Origin: Siphonodentalium dalli
Taxonomy: Eukaryota > Mollusca > Scaphopoda > Gadilida > Siphonodentaliidae
Direction of reading: 5' to 3'
DNA length: 64,000 bases
Assembly (NCBI GenBank): GCA_032622095.1
Contig: CP136069.1
Location: 51,136,760-51,200,759 of the forward strand
The notes beneath the pieces were generated by a model. That model was not told where the DNA came from. It saw nothing but the letters and a program-made list of their open reading frames with translations, and ran no database searches. The translations under genes were made by a program, and so were the position numbers. Each line of letters opens with the position of its first letter. Position 1 is the first letter of the stretch. Of this stretch, positions 30,640-42,296 are shown in pieces.

Positions 30640-31013
30640 GAATCGCGATAAATTTGACCAACGGCGCGTGATATTTCACCATCTTTTGGCGTGTTTTTAG
30701 AAAATATCGAAATTCTGTCACGAATGCGTGATGAATTCACGCAGAGTGCGACCGAATACAGAACGAGCTTGTTTTGTATTCGTTGCAAACTGGCAGGATA
30801 TTCTTTGGTACGATAACGGATGATCCAATCCGGACAAGTGAGTGGCGATGCCTGACAGACGGTGCACGGAAGAATGACGTTTTTTTCTGGTTTGAAGCAA
30901 TGGGTTTGTATAATCAAGATCAAAAGCCAAGACGAACTGGATCTCTGCATCGATTTCCATCGTTCCTGAGAGGAAAACTCATTCATATACCGGAAACGAT
31001 AGAAACTTGACAC
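30640..31013. other. Unassigned open region on both strands
   Basis: A 140-codon minus-strand frame (31013-30591) overlaps an 80-codon minus frame and a 78-codon plus frame, so stop density is low on both strands over about 370 bp of balanced composition. The minus frame contains SRIRDRISIFSKNTPKDGEI. Its 3' end runs into the P3 fragment, which shows that the annotated frame is not intact as a gene. I recognise no family. It could be an unknown exon, a retroelement remnant or chance. Confidence 0.2.
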
Positions 31014-31084
31014 CCTTTGAGTATGCTTCCATTAAGAGCAATTTTAGGAAAAATCACCATAAAACTACATAATGTATATTATAA

Positions 31085-31283
<199 letters not shown>

Positions 31284-31845
31284 AGTTTGTAATGGCACAT
31301 GAAGTTATTTTGGTACCCACACTCGTGGCATAAGTGTTCGAGCGATCGGATGAAATGGGTATGATATATACAGTTTCAGTGTCACAACACGTGGGCCGCC
31401 AATTGCCAATTTATCAAGGGAAATATCGAATAGATCAAATTCTCTCCTACCTTTCTTCCATATAACAAAGCAAACATCACCAGAAGTGATACTGTACCAC
31501 CAAATCCAACGTCAACAGGAAGTTGTCAAAGACTATGTTATTCATACATATTTTATTCATTGTGGTTTTGATTGAAACGTGACTCTTGGCTGTCGGAGTA
31601 AGCATCCTCAGCCAAGGTACCGGTGGAAATTACACAGGTGCATGCATGGGTATCGTTGGCACTTATGTGTATTTGCAATACATTTAGGAGAATCAACTAT
31701 AGCAGCTATTTATTTTCACATATATTAATTACATTTTCGCTGGTGGTTTGTTTACAAAAAGAACATACCCTACCTTTCTGTCACGTGAAGCCTGTTTCTC
31801 ACCTCCAACACAGAATGACTTTCAATTTATTGTAACTCGTTTTTT
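31284..31845. other. Unassigned sequence
   Basis: Nothing recognised. Confidence 0.4.
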
Positions 31846-32345
31846 TTTACCCTGTGCCAATGCATTCTCTTATATATGCGAGTCGACCATAGGTCGCCTC
31901 GCATATATAAGAGAATGCATTGGCTTAACAATTTTTTATCATGTTTTTTAAATAAATGTTTCTTACAATTTTTAGGACATAAAATAAAAAAAACATCCAT
32001 TACCCTGCAGGAAGCCCCACACATATATAGAAGCACATAGAAGAGTGTCGTCTGCTCATGTTTGTCTGGGGCTCTGTATGGGTGAAATTATAAAATTGCG
32101 AGGGTATCAGTTAATGGATTGATAAGATGATTCTTCTTTTGCTGACACTCACGACACAGCTTCATTGGAACAAGGTTCACCCCTTTGCATCAAATTACAG
32201 TGTGTGCACACAGTTTCTTCAAAACATTCTAGCCTCTCTTGGTGATAATGAATAGTATGACCTTAGGCCAATGCATTCTCTTATATATGCGAGGCGACCT
32301 ATGGTCGACTCGCATATATAAGAGAATGCATTGGCACAGGGACAC
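31846..32345. mobile_element. Double-hairpin cassette in a fifth context (P4-like, ends lost)
   Basis: The hairpins are 31857-31923 and 32268-32334, bounded by ccctgtgcc and ggcacaggg. The sequence after the left hairpin (tttttaggacataaaataaa ... ccctgcaggaagccccacac ... tctggggctctgtatgggtg) is that of P4. From 32098 (gcgagggtatcagttaat) to about 32262 an unrelated 165 bp replaces the rest of the P4 interior. The outer P4 TIR (GACCCGCCATATC) is absent on both sides: the left flank reads gtaactcgttttttttttac and the right acacgctaagccc. Confidence 0.7.
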
Positions 32346-33145
32346 GCTAAGCCCAATTAACGACCGAAAGTAAATTATCTGTATATGAATAATAATTGTT
32401 GGAAATAATTATCATAATCATTTGATAAGTGTAGATTGTCGTCCGTCTGATAATACCATGACAAGACCATAATATATGCTAGCATAATCAACGGCACACA
32501 ACTAAACCACATGTAAATGTATACGAAGGGTGTCAGTTTTTGTTTTGAAATGCTTATCACAATTAGTTCATATATATATCCACTATCCCTAAACGGGCAT
32601 GATTTAAACCGGAAGTCGACACAAAAAGACACAAAATTTGCTACGACTGCTCAAAAAATCGCACGGTCGTTGTATCTATATAATTGGTGACGTCCAAAAA
32701 TAATATTTATAACTTCTGCATGTATATATACGCCCTGTTTCCGTTATTAATTCAAGCTGTGAATGCGGTAGCAAGTAAATGGTGTGCCATTTCATTATGG
32801 ACTGTCCGTTGTACTTTGTCGAGAGGGAAGAAATGATAAATGAGATCGAGATGGGGTTCGTGCAGACTGACGTGCATGGAGGCTGATCAAAGAATTATTA
32901 ATGCCAGATCACTGATTGGAGACAGGTCTTACCTAAATACGACCATGCAGCAAATTATGCAGAAAGCTACCTTTCGGCTGCAGTAAAACGAATTTGAAAA
33001 TCCGAATGTGCAAGTAGAGAGTGTTAGTAAATGCAGCTACAGTACACGAGGGAACAAAGCACACGCAGGAGTCCTTATTCAACAGACAGTGAACAGTTGA
33101 TTTCAATAACTTGCAATGGAAATGTCTCACATTGCCTAGATTTTG
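32346..33145. other. Unassigned sequence
   Basis: Nothing recognised. Confidence 0.4.
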
Positions 33146-33545
33146 TTAACCCTTTACCCAACAGAACGGCCCTGTGCCAATGCATTCTCTTATATATGCG
33201 AGTCGACCATAGGTCGCCTCGCATATATAAGAGAATACATTGGCTTAACACATTAAAAATTATAAAATTGTTAAAGAATGTAAGAAAAAATGGTAAAAAG
33301 TGTTAAAAAAAGTTTTTTTTTAGGCCAATGCATTCTCTTATATATGCGAGGCGACCTATGGTCGACTCGCATATATAAGAGAATGCATTGGCACAGGGCA
33401 TAACTGTAACTATCACAATGTGGTCAAGGAGCCGGTTCCAATGATATCCATATTTGTATGGTTCTATTGAGACAGACCCAAGATATTTTAGGCTGTTGAA
33501 GCTTTATTTGGCCGGTTTTGGCCGTTTTGTTGGGTGAAGGGTCAA
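33146..33545. mobile_element. P1 family MITE with double-hairpin cassette (copy b)
   Basis: TTAA at 33146-33149 and a mutated site, TCAA, at 33542-33545 flank 392 bp. The hairpins are 33177-33243 and 33325-33391. It differs from copies a and c by scattered single bases (agaacggccc, gagaatacat, ttggccgttttgttgggtga). Same ends, CCCTTTACCCAACA. Confidence 0.85.
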
Positions 33546-34280
33546 AAGGATTGACTAAATATACATGTTGTGCAGAAGCCTTCGGATTATCGCGCTGTTG
33601 GCTTTATTAGAAGTTATCATGGATTCATGGTACAAAATGAGCAATTAAGTTCATTTCGTAGCCCGTTTCAGTACAATATATTCTGCTGCTAATGGTTTGT
33701 CCTCGTACCGAACAGCTGTCCCCTGGCGCAAATAATGACTTCGTTTACTGCATGTATACACAGTTTTCCCATGCAGGATGTTGCATTGGTTAAATGGGAC
33801 CACATTCCATTGCCATGTAACGTTCCATAGAAATCCCAGATGTACCAACTCGCGGGTACATTCGTTGGGTCGATAAGGAATTTAAATGGCCTAGTGATTA
33901 AGAGAATATCACAATGCTGTTCATTGTGTTCCAGTGTGCATAGGTCGATATGTGTCCTGGGTGCACAATGGCTACTTACGTCATTCGACAAGATGCCGAT
34001 ATGCATAAACCCGGGGAAAACTGGATCCGGGAAAGAAGTCCAATTACATAATATCTAGCGAAGAATGACTCAACCGCCTCATCGATTAGGAAGGTATCCA
34101 CATATTAACGGTTCATATATAGACAACTGATGGGTTACCACAGAACAGCATGCTCGCTCTTTTATTGCATATTGAATGTAATATCAGTTATGTGTCAAGC
34201 ACGACCATATAACCACATTTTAAAGCCCCATTCTAGTTGACACCATTAACATTCTGTAACGCTTATGGGGTCATTATGGG
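33546..34280. other. Mostly unassigned sequence
   Basis: Contains a possible tRNA-like SINE head (33883-33955). The minus strand has overlapping 105- and 65-codon frames (34006-33689 and 33848-33651) with no recognised domain. A strong-looking donor on the minus strand (gaatgacgtaagtag near 33978) lacks a convincing acceptor. Confidence 0.3.
33883..33955 (+). repeat. Possible tRNA-like SINE head
   Basis: aaatggcctagtgattaaga matches an A box (TGGCCTAGTGATTAA), and about 45 bp downstream ataggtcgatatg could be a degraded B box. The intervening part does not fold convincingly as a tRNA. No tail or TSD was found. Confidence 0.25.
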
Positions 34281-34518
34281 TTAACCCTTTCATGACCGGC
34301 GCTTCCTGAAATGTTGCGAATACCCTGTGCCAATGAATTCTATTATACATGCTAGTCTCACACAAGGAGCCTCGCATATTTAAGAGAATACATTGGCCTA
34401 CCAATATTTACCTGGACCGTGTAAGCCAGTGCATTCTCTTATATGCGAGGCTCCCTATGGGGAAACTAGCATATATAAGAGAATGCACTGGCACATGATC
34501 TTTAATGCTGCACATCCA
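34281..34518 (-). mobile_element. P3 family MITE, inverted orientation, right end decayed
   Basis: TTAA at 34281-34284 starts the end CCCTTTCATGACCGGCGCTT, then cctgaaatgttgcgaatacc, which is the complement of the right end at 48251-48489. Hairpins lie at 34330-34396 and 34426-34491 and are degenerate. The far end (gcacatgatctttaatgctg, then cacatcc) fits the complement of the other P3 end but stops at about 34518 without a TTAA. Confidence 0.65.
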
Positions 34519-34719
34519 ATATAATATGTGCCAATAAAGCACGACGCAGTGTGTCTGTCGATGCTATGTGATGTGCCAGTCGATATTCATGTCTTGTTAA
34601 CGTGAAATAATTTGAAATATTCCGAAAATGGCCAATTAAGGACATTGATAAATTTCACGTCGCGGCACCGACTCCCCACACTGGTCATGTCAATCTGCAA
34701 ACATGATATCTTAAATCAT

Positions 34720-35140
34720 GGAGTTTATGGATCTGTTGTCGATGCTCGCAGATAAGCTTGGATAATTCACTGTTCCCGAACGCCCAAACTTTCAGATTCG
34801 AATGCTTCCATGTCGTCACCCAGGAGAGGGTGGATCGGTTGCTATAAGGTTCATGACGCAATATGCCAACCTAATCCACCCAACAGCGATGGTGAAGATG
34901 ATTTAAATCCAGATAAGGGCGGATAATTCTCTGCTCACCAACGCCCCAACATATCATCATATATACATCTATTATACCATATATAGTAGACAGTTTATAC
35001 CGCCCAGACACTCAGATTCAAATTCACGCATGTCGTCGCTCGGGGGAGGGGGTGTAACTATAAGGTTGATGATGCACTTAGCCAACCTAATCCGTCCAGA
35101 AGCGATGGAGAATATGGTCCAAATCCCGATAAGGGCGGAT
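34720..35140 (+). repeat. Tandem duplication, about 215-bp unit
   Basis: 'gataagggcggat' occurs at about 34913 and 35128. Each unit contains cagattcgaatgcttccatg or cagattcaaattcacgcatg, cgtcgctcgggggaggg or its variant, ctataaggtt(c/g)atgatgca, gccaacctaatcc(a/g)(c/t)cca and agcgatggtgaagatg or agcgatggagaatatg. Divergence between units is moderate. Confidence 0.7.
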
Positions 35141-35435
35141 TTGTGTTAATTATTTCAAAGCGATGTGTAAATTTGTGTCAAGGTCGTCAATGCACTTCCT
35201 GTACTAGGCTGCATATTGGTTCCTTGGTTTCAACGGTTAGTAACGAAAACGGAAATTTCTCACACCCTTTCGTCTGTAAATGATTGCTATATATTTTCTA
35301 TTTTATTGTAAAGACCGATGTGTAATTAAAATAGAGCCGAACAGTTTTGGGACGGGAAAGCACTTGTACTATAAATTCCATTGCCTGTATGATAATGAAT
35401 GTGTTATTTACTATGTGTTATCAAATTAAATATGT

Positions 35436-35817
35436 TTAAAGATGCATAATCCGAATTAATTAACGCTCGCAAATTACTATTTCCTTGGCTTCGGGCGTAA
35501 ACAATACACCACCGATCATTTTAAATGGTCCAGTAAACAATCGACGAGAAAAGGTCTCGGGTCAAATTGCGGATGAAGATGGATAACTCGAACATCTAGT
35601 GGCTTTTTTGTGTCAGAAATTTGACAAACCGGCAAAATTTCGTGGAACAAAATGTTAGTAACAGGTTTTGGGCAATTTTATACTACAGTTGACTGTGCTT
35701 AGCATTATTTTTCGGCAATTACTCGATTCTGATAACTGAAGCGGCATTTCAAATTTTTGTTGTTATTGTTAGAATATGATGATATGGGGACCATCGAATC
35801 GGATTGAGTACCTTTAA
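35436..35817 (+). mobile_element. K1 family MITE (full length)
   Basis: TTAA at 35436-35439 and 35814-35817 flanks 374 bp. The ends are AGATGCATAATCCGA and, inverted, AGGTACTCAATCCGA. The interior holds ttccttggcttcgggcg, tctcgggtcaaattgcggat, cgtggaacaaaatgttagta, ctacagttgactgtgcttag and actcgattctgataactgaa. There is no coding capacity. TTAA plus AGGT ends fit a Kolobok-type family better than piggyBac, which usually starts CCY. Confidence 0.8.
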
Positions 35818-36025
35818 AACTAAAACAAAAAACTGATTCGTTTATCTGGGAAAGCTTATCAGTTGCTTTCCAGGGGTCGGTGGTTTCTATCTGCTGTGGA
35901 AATGGAATGATTTCCCGGTGAGATTCACTAATTGTGCGGCCTTTCCTCCACCGTAGAACCGAAACGATAAACTCAATATTCTAAAGTAAATCCGTCACTC
36001 AGCATGCGTTGCCTGACAACTATAG

Positions 36026-36345
36026 CGCCATGTTGCCAGTAATTCGTGGCTTATGATGGTTTATGGTGTGTAAATGAGGAAAGAGTCCAACTGTGTTGAT
36101 CGCGGTATGTTACTGTGTCGGTGATCAATTATCGCAGCGAGCCTGCTATCGAATGTTCCATTAATGACATCTCGACATTCCAGTACACTGGTATACGTTC
36201 GATCGAACAGACCGGGGACTCCGACACGACTACAACGATGTGGTACTCGGGCGGAGAACGTTAATCCATTGCCGTACGGGCCCCGATTTTTATTAAATGA
36301 TATATCCATGGTTGCAACAATTTTTTTTTTTAGAATATACCTTGT
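36026..36345 (+). repeat. 320-bp repeat, copy 1 of 2
   Basis: It runs from gcgccatgttgccagtaatt to tagaatatacctt. It shares ttgatcgcgg, 'tctcgacattccagtacac', 'tacgttcgatcgaac', 'actccgacacgactaca' and 'cggagaacgtt' with the copy 615 bp downstream. Frames on both strands are partly conserved between copies, but each is broken by indels. Confidence 0.75.
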
Positions 36346-36640
36346 ATATAAACAGAAATATAATAAAATATATTTTAATTAACCTTAAATATGTATAATT
36401 CTGGCAGAAATGTGTAATATTGTAATTTGCCACCCACCCCCGAAATAGCATTTAATTTTTTTCCGAATATGACCGAAAATATCTCCAAATTTGCCCAGAA
36501 ATTGTTAGCTTTCAAAACGTTGGGGGGGGGGGGGGGGCTACAGACATCCCAGCCCCTGGCCCTTTCGGCGATGGATATATCTCACTTGACAATCTTATCA
36601 CGTGATATGATGAGAGTACATGATCAGGGAGATGGCGCCC

Positions 36641-36960
36641 GCGCATGTTGCCAGTAATTCGCGGCTTATGCTGGTTTATATTGTGTAAATCAGGGAAGAG
36701 TCCAGCTGTGTTGATCGCGGGATGTTACATTGTTGGTAATCAATTATCACGCGAGCCATCAAGGACATCTCGACATTCCAGTACACCGGAATACGTTCGA
36801 TCGAACGGACCGGGTACTCCGACACGACTACAGCGTTGCAGTATAGTGCTCGAGCGGAGAACGTTGAGTTATCCATAGCCGTACGGGCGCATCATTTTAG
36901 GGGTCTGAGACTTTTTGCCCTATTTTTGTTACATGATATATTTTTCTATAATATACCTTA
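36641..36960 (+). repeat. 320-bp repeat, copy 2 of 2
   Basis: It runs from gcgcatgttgccagtaattc to ctataatatacctta. It is about 80 percent similar to copy 1 by eye. The 300 bp between the copies contains a run of about 15 G (near 36522). Unit boundaries on both sides do not show clear terminal repeats. Confidence 0.75.
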
Positions 36961-37052
36961 GTTTAAAGACAATTGCCTAACCACATACTTTCATCAATCG
37001 CTTCGCGTTTTATAAGTTTTTGATTAGGCAAATGTCTTTAAACTGTGTAGTT
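36955..37052. repeat. Inverted repeat
   Basis: agtttaaagacaattgccta, then a, pairs with ttaggcaaatgtctttaaac, then t. The spacer is about 52 bp and contains gcttcgcg. The repeat lies immediately beside the second 320-bp repeat. Confidence 0.75.
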
Positions 37053-37264
37053 ACATTAGGAAACAGAGATTATTCCTTAAGTATCTTACTTTCCTACTAT
37101 TTTTAAAAGCAAAACCGATTTGGGTTAGAGATTACATTAGTGGCGTAGGTTTCCGGCCCCGATGAAGTCCCTAAATATGCTGACAGCAGTCATAAGAAAT
37201 GGATTAGTTCGGTCCCCGCCATCCATCATGACCAACTTTATAGTCAAGGCTCGTGAACTGGTCT

Positions 37265-37680
37265 ACCTGTAATGCTCGGAATTTTGGCGGGCACTGCTGA
37301 ATTAGCTATGATGTGGATGGGCCCCGCGGAGCTTGATTTGATGTTGGTGAGTGTTGCTGAGCTATAGCTTAGATGTGAGTTTGCCTTGCTGAGTTAGCTG
37401 TGATGTGTGGGCTCTGTTCATTTAGCTGCATGTTTGGGCGTTGGTTGGCTCTATTGAGTCAGAGCTATATGCAGTGGATTGGCCTTGGTGAGTTATGACG
37501 TCTGTGGACTGAGTTACATGTCGCTATGACGTGGTTGGGCCCTGCCGATTTAGCTATGACTTCAGCAGGCTCTGCTCAGTTTAGCTACCTGTACATATAC
37601 GACGTGGGGTTGGGCTCTGATGGGTCAGCTATGAGATGGATTGTCTTTGCTGAGTTAGTTATGGTGTGAGTGAATACTGT
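37265..37680 (+). repeat. Degenerate minisatellite, unit roughly 35-45 bp
   Basis: Variants of 'tgggctctgctgagttagct' and 'atgatgtggat' recur about ten times (for example 37290, 37370, 37400, 37540, 37610 and 37650). A single inverted relic, gttatagctaactcagcagg, occurs at 38667 beside a run of G. Confidence 0.65.
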
Positions 37681-38915
37681 GTGGAATAATAAATCTCAAT
37701 CAACATGAATCCAAATCAACCACGTATATATATGGATATTCTCTGAATTGTGTAATTGAGATGATCCTCACTGCTGACAAGTAAAGGACGTCGACGACAG
37801 CCATTCACTATAACCACTATATCAGTCAAGGGAATTAACTCAGTCATTCGATATCAAATCTCTGGAGTGATGTTACGATGGGGACGTGGGGTGCTTATAA
37901 ATCACGGGCTGTCTGTTGTTGAGGAGGCTATGGAATGTGATATCGGTTCTTCGCGTCGTTCAATCATGCCAAAAAATCAATCATTGCCTGAATTCTGGCG
38001 GGCGATAAGCCTGATTAAACCGGAAGTGCGAAACCGCACGGAACACTGGGATTGTTTGTGTTAGATTGGAAAACTGAACACTTTCCCGGAACAACAGTGC
38101 ATTTAAGCTGATAAATAAACAATACCCAGTCATGTCAGCGAACTCACGGAACGTTATTCGACGAGGGTCTACACATGACTAGAATATGTTAGACTCGTGA
38201 CACTTTTCCACCAATGGAAACGCTGCTCTTTCGAGTCGATAAACTTATCTGTTATCGGTTGGAAATATAATCGACGACAACAACTCACGTGTAAATTGCC
38301 GGAAAACAGACAAGTGTTTTAATTTCCTGTTTTACAACACATCTGCGATCGATTTTAGGTCAACATCTCGCGACGTTTCAAAGCAATAAGATCTCAGAGA
38401 AACTCATCTCTTATTTCTATAAAACATTATCAAAATGTACGAGTTTGTGGTTAGTTTAATAATATTTTATTCCATTCAAACCACATCATGTATAATACAA
38501 TAGCGTATACTATTGTGTTCCTTGTGTAGAATGAGGAAGTGGACTCGTGTATGTACATGTAACTGAGTAGGGACTACATACATTACTCAGATAGGCCCAT
38601 CAACGACATATATAGTTATTCAACAGAGCCAATCCGTATCTAACTGGGGGGGGGGGGGTCACATACGTTATAGCTAACTCAGCAGGGACCACGCCATACA
38701 TTTATTTCTTACTAGCTGAAACGGGCTCCAATCGTGATCATGTAGACACATGTGTGCGTTATAGGGGCCCACCCGCTCTTTAAAAACACTTCAAACATCT
38801 CCGTTATTTCGTCAATAATCTTAGCATCAATCCTAACCTCGCGTGCCACGTGTTACTGGGATTTAATATGAATCGCTATCTAATCGTGAACCCCAATTGA
38901 GTATCTTTGGCTATC
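37681..38915. other. Unassigned sequence
   Basis: No gene or element was recognised. It includes a run of about 12 G at 38647-38658. Confidence 0.4.
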
Positions 38916-38917
38916 CA

Positions 38918-39075
38918 GGTCGTGTGCGTATTGGTTGTTGTAACATCCGTATATGGGTACCCCGAGTTACCACACCAAATTTGGTTGAAATGGGACCAGG
39001 GGTCTGGGAGAAAAATCGCGAATAGCCAGACAGACAGATCCTACTCTGTTATATACTATAGATATATATATACTG
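38918..39075 (+). repeat. Dispersed repeat tail, 'gggtctgggagaaaaatcgcg'
   Basis: gggtaccccgagttaccaca, then ccaaatttggttgaaatggg, then accaggggtctgggagaaaa and cagacagacagatcctactc lead into an AT-rich tail. The complement of the same consensus is at 53091-53215. I remember very similar tails from mollusc retroelements, but have not verified this. Confidence 0.6.
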
Positions 39076-41335
39076 TACTTGCTTCAATGAGCGTGAACAA
39101 ATTCTCATTCCTTATCGAAATGGCCATGTATCGATCGGAATGGCACATTGAGATGTCCTTTAACTCAGATCAAGCTTGAAAATCTGTCCCGGTTTTCGGT
39201 CATGCCGATTTTCGAACCCGCGCCATCCTCGTTTAACCCAGACTGCGGAGATCGTATTCAAAATTAATAAATTCCATACCCAGAGCAGCAACCTACATGT
39301 ATGAAGAATGGTGTAGTTGTATCATGCTTACACGTGGTTTACCACCAGTATCGTTGTGGTAGCCGAAAACATCGATTATCTTCAGGCATACGTGAGGACG
39401 ATGTAGTTCATGATACATCTGCCTAACACACAAGCGCATCTATGGAAACATGACCACAGGCACATGTAACACCATGTGAGTGTCTAAATACATTTACGTG
39501 GAGACCCGCGGTACCTTTACCGGCGATTCCACTGATTAAATAATGGCCGACACAATGGTCATAATGTAATTGGAATTGGTTCGTCGGGAGAACGGATTTA
39601 ATGTGGCGACCTTAATTCAAGATCAAGGCGGCCTTCTTAGATGATTATTGAGTCGTTTCATCTGGGAAATTAATGGTTCTCTCGCTTCCTCGTTCAAATT
39701 AGATGCGGTGTGTTTCAAGCGATGACGGGGGTCCCAGGGCGTCGATCAAAATCAACCATAAAAGACGAATGTTGCTTTCAGAGCGGCGAGCTGATGACAA
39801 CCTGAGAAACCAGAATGCAAAGAACGAACATCCACGGCTCTTGATTAGTATGAACTGATATCCTGATCTGGGGTTAATGCTACCCATGCATCATATAGGA
39901 GAGGTATGATTCAAGTCGAGTGAGGATCATATGCACGCCGTACAGCTGCCGCGGGTTTATAATAACAGGGGGTCGGTGGGGCTACACGATACTGAACATA
40001 TATATTGTGACCCACTATTTACTATATAAATTACACATAGTATATAAATACAGACATGTGTATAGGTTAGAAGGAATTCAATGTTTTACATGGGCCTCGG
40101 TGTTAACGTTTGGCCACGCCCACTAAAATTGCAACAATTGCACAAAATCATAATGCCGTGAAGACCAACCCTTTGACATATTTTGCCATGTATGACTACT
40201 ATACGAGCCATGAGTTTTTCAACTTTTCAACACATATTTTCCACACAAACAGAAGTTGACCGAACTTAACATCCTTAATCTCCCGCCAGTGTTTGGAGAC
40301 GAACGAATTTCAGACTAGGGAAACCCACATTTGTATATGCCATGGGTATTATGTTTCTTGAATTTGTAAATTTAATTGAAATATTACACGCCAATCGCCA
40401 ATCGTATTCGAGATAGGGTGTAAAAACGAAAGGGACGTAATTCTACTTATTTAGTTCATTCTAACGTGTATGAGGACCAGAGTTACCGAACTTATCACAG
40501 CTCATGCATGCTAACAATTATCATAGATGGGTCTGTGAAACAATATGATATTGGCTTCATCTGGAAAACGCTTCCCGGGTGGTTTTTGTTAACAAGACCC
40601 ACCATGTGGCTCCATCCTCCAGGCGTGTTGCACAAGTTGTCGTTAATGGTGCGTCCGATGCACTGTGGGCCTGATATAATTCACCATTGTTAAGCTGATG
40701 TTCTGCACATATAAATATATATATATATATACAAGAAAACCAATGTCAGAAATGGTAACGCGCTCAAGATCATATAGTATATACCCATGATTGTAATTAT
40801 AGAATATAAAATATATTGGTTTCACGAATGACCAACTCATAATTCCGTTAAAACAACTAATCATTCAAATTATTACAACTATATATACGGCTTATCACTG
40901 AAGGTTTCTCATGCATCTCACCAGAATTCACAACTACACCTTTTACCGGACTCGGCCTCCGGGTCGCAGTTTGACTTTTAATCCGTCCCAAATATTCCCA
41001 TTTCTATAAATAAAGTGCCAATGGCCCATGTATACCAAGAATCAGCGAAACATTATATACGCGGAGCGCGAAATAAAGACATGGTGGTCGTTGGGATTAC
41101 AGTTTACCGCGCGGTGTCATTTGATTTTATAGTGTACGCTGCGGTCTTAAAGACAGAAACTCACCCTTCACTCGGTGGCGCCCTGTCTGTGCATGGAGTG
41201 TGATGGCTCCCTTGAATATAAACTGGCACTAAAAGGGAATTTATGTGTCCGAATAATAGAGTCCTATAAAGACCCCAACTATTGACGAAAACACTTATCA
41301 CACAATCGAACATACGAATAGATCCGGATGTAAAC
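39076..41335. other. Unassigned sequence
   Basis: About 2.2 kb without a recognised gene or repeat family, apart from a short (AT)n at 40718-40732. A B-box-like ttcgaacccgcgcc at 39214 (minus) lacks an A box at a suitable distance. Confidence 0.45.
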
Positions 41336-41637
41336 AGGTTCGATTGATTGATTGATTTGGGTTTAATGTCGGTTTCAGCAACTGAGACCATATCACGACA
41401 TTGTCAGTTTAGTGGTGGAGGCCAATCTAACATTGATTTAATGGCTGGTAAACTCGTCGATGATGTGCGCAAACCACCGACCATCGGCGAGTAACTGGAA
41501 ACTCCACCAATTAACGATTTCGAGTTACAAAGTCCACGATGGAAACATGTGGATTTGAACCCGTATCGCCAGCACTGGAGGGCGAGACGGCTTGGAGTTG
41601 TACCCCTTACCGATTGAGCAACCGATGCCAGGTTCGA
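41336..41637 (-). mobile_element. tRNA-derived SINE, complete, with 8-bp target-site duplication
   Basis: On the minus strand the element runs from 41629 to 41344. The head begins GGCATCGGTTGCTCAATCGG, which contains an A box (GTTGCTCAATCGG, 41622-41610), and has a perfect B box GGTTCAAATCC at 41561-41551. The body includes ctcgccgatggtcggtggtt and cgtgatatggtctcagttgc. The 3' end is gaaaccgacattaaacccaa followed by (ATCA)n. AGGTTCGA flanks both sides (41336-41343 and 41630-41637). The 3' 'gacattaaaccca' plus tetranucleotide tail matches what I remember of widespread invertebrate SINEs mobilised by LINE partners. Confidence 0.88.
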
Positions 41638-42251
41638 ATGAAACTCTCATCATAAATTCTCTCATATATATTGAACGAGTATCTATGCTCACAATTTCTG
41701 TCTATGTGTATTTTGGCGATCCGCCAATGCATTGAATAACACTACAAAGCGTGTGGATTCAATATTTTAAAAGTGTAGATAACACATCATGATTTGTCAA
41801 ACACTGACTCAAAATGTTAGCTTTCAAGAAGGAATGGACCATGGGTAGCTAGAATGTTGACTATTATTCATAAGTTAGAACCACATGTCACAGTCAGCCT
41901 CATATATCATCAGCCCTAGGAATTGCAGAAAATATGCCTGGCAAATATCTTTGCCTTGGTTGGAAAATCGGCCTAGGCAAAAACTGTCATGGAAATTTTG
42001 CAACAATATTTCAAATAATTAATGACATTACAACCCAGGTATGCTATGTCATTATGATTAGTTATCAAAACAATTATAGTCAATAATGTATGCTTAAAAT
42101 CTAATTCACTAAAATTACTGTCCTCCAAATTCTTATTCTTACTCAACATTATTATATCAACAATTCCCAAACCATATCTCCCATACAGTGGCCCTATAAG
42201 TAATGGCCCAGTGGCATGGATTCATGCTATTATATTATATATAATAATATA

Positions 42252-42296
<45 letters not shown>

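Noticed and set aside
36061-36876. Similar peptides in the two 320-bp repeats (NIPRSTQLDS and RSNxPGTPTRLQRC on opposite strands)
   Set aside because: Conservation is present on both strands and broken by indels between the copies, so it follows from nucleotide duplication and not from coding constraint.
39205-39300. B-box-like ggcgcgggttcgaaaatc on the minus strand as a tRNA gene or SINE
   Set aside because: No A box at a suitable distance and no cloverleaf could be drawn.
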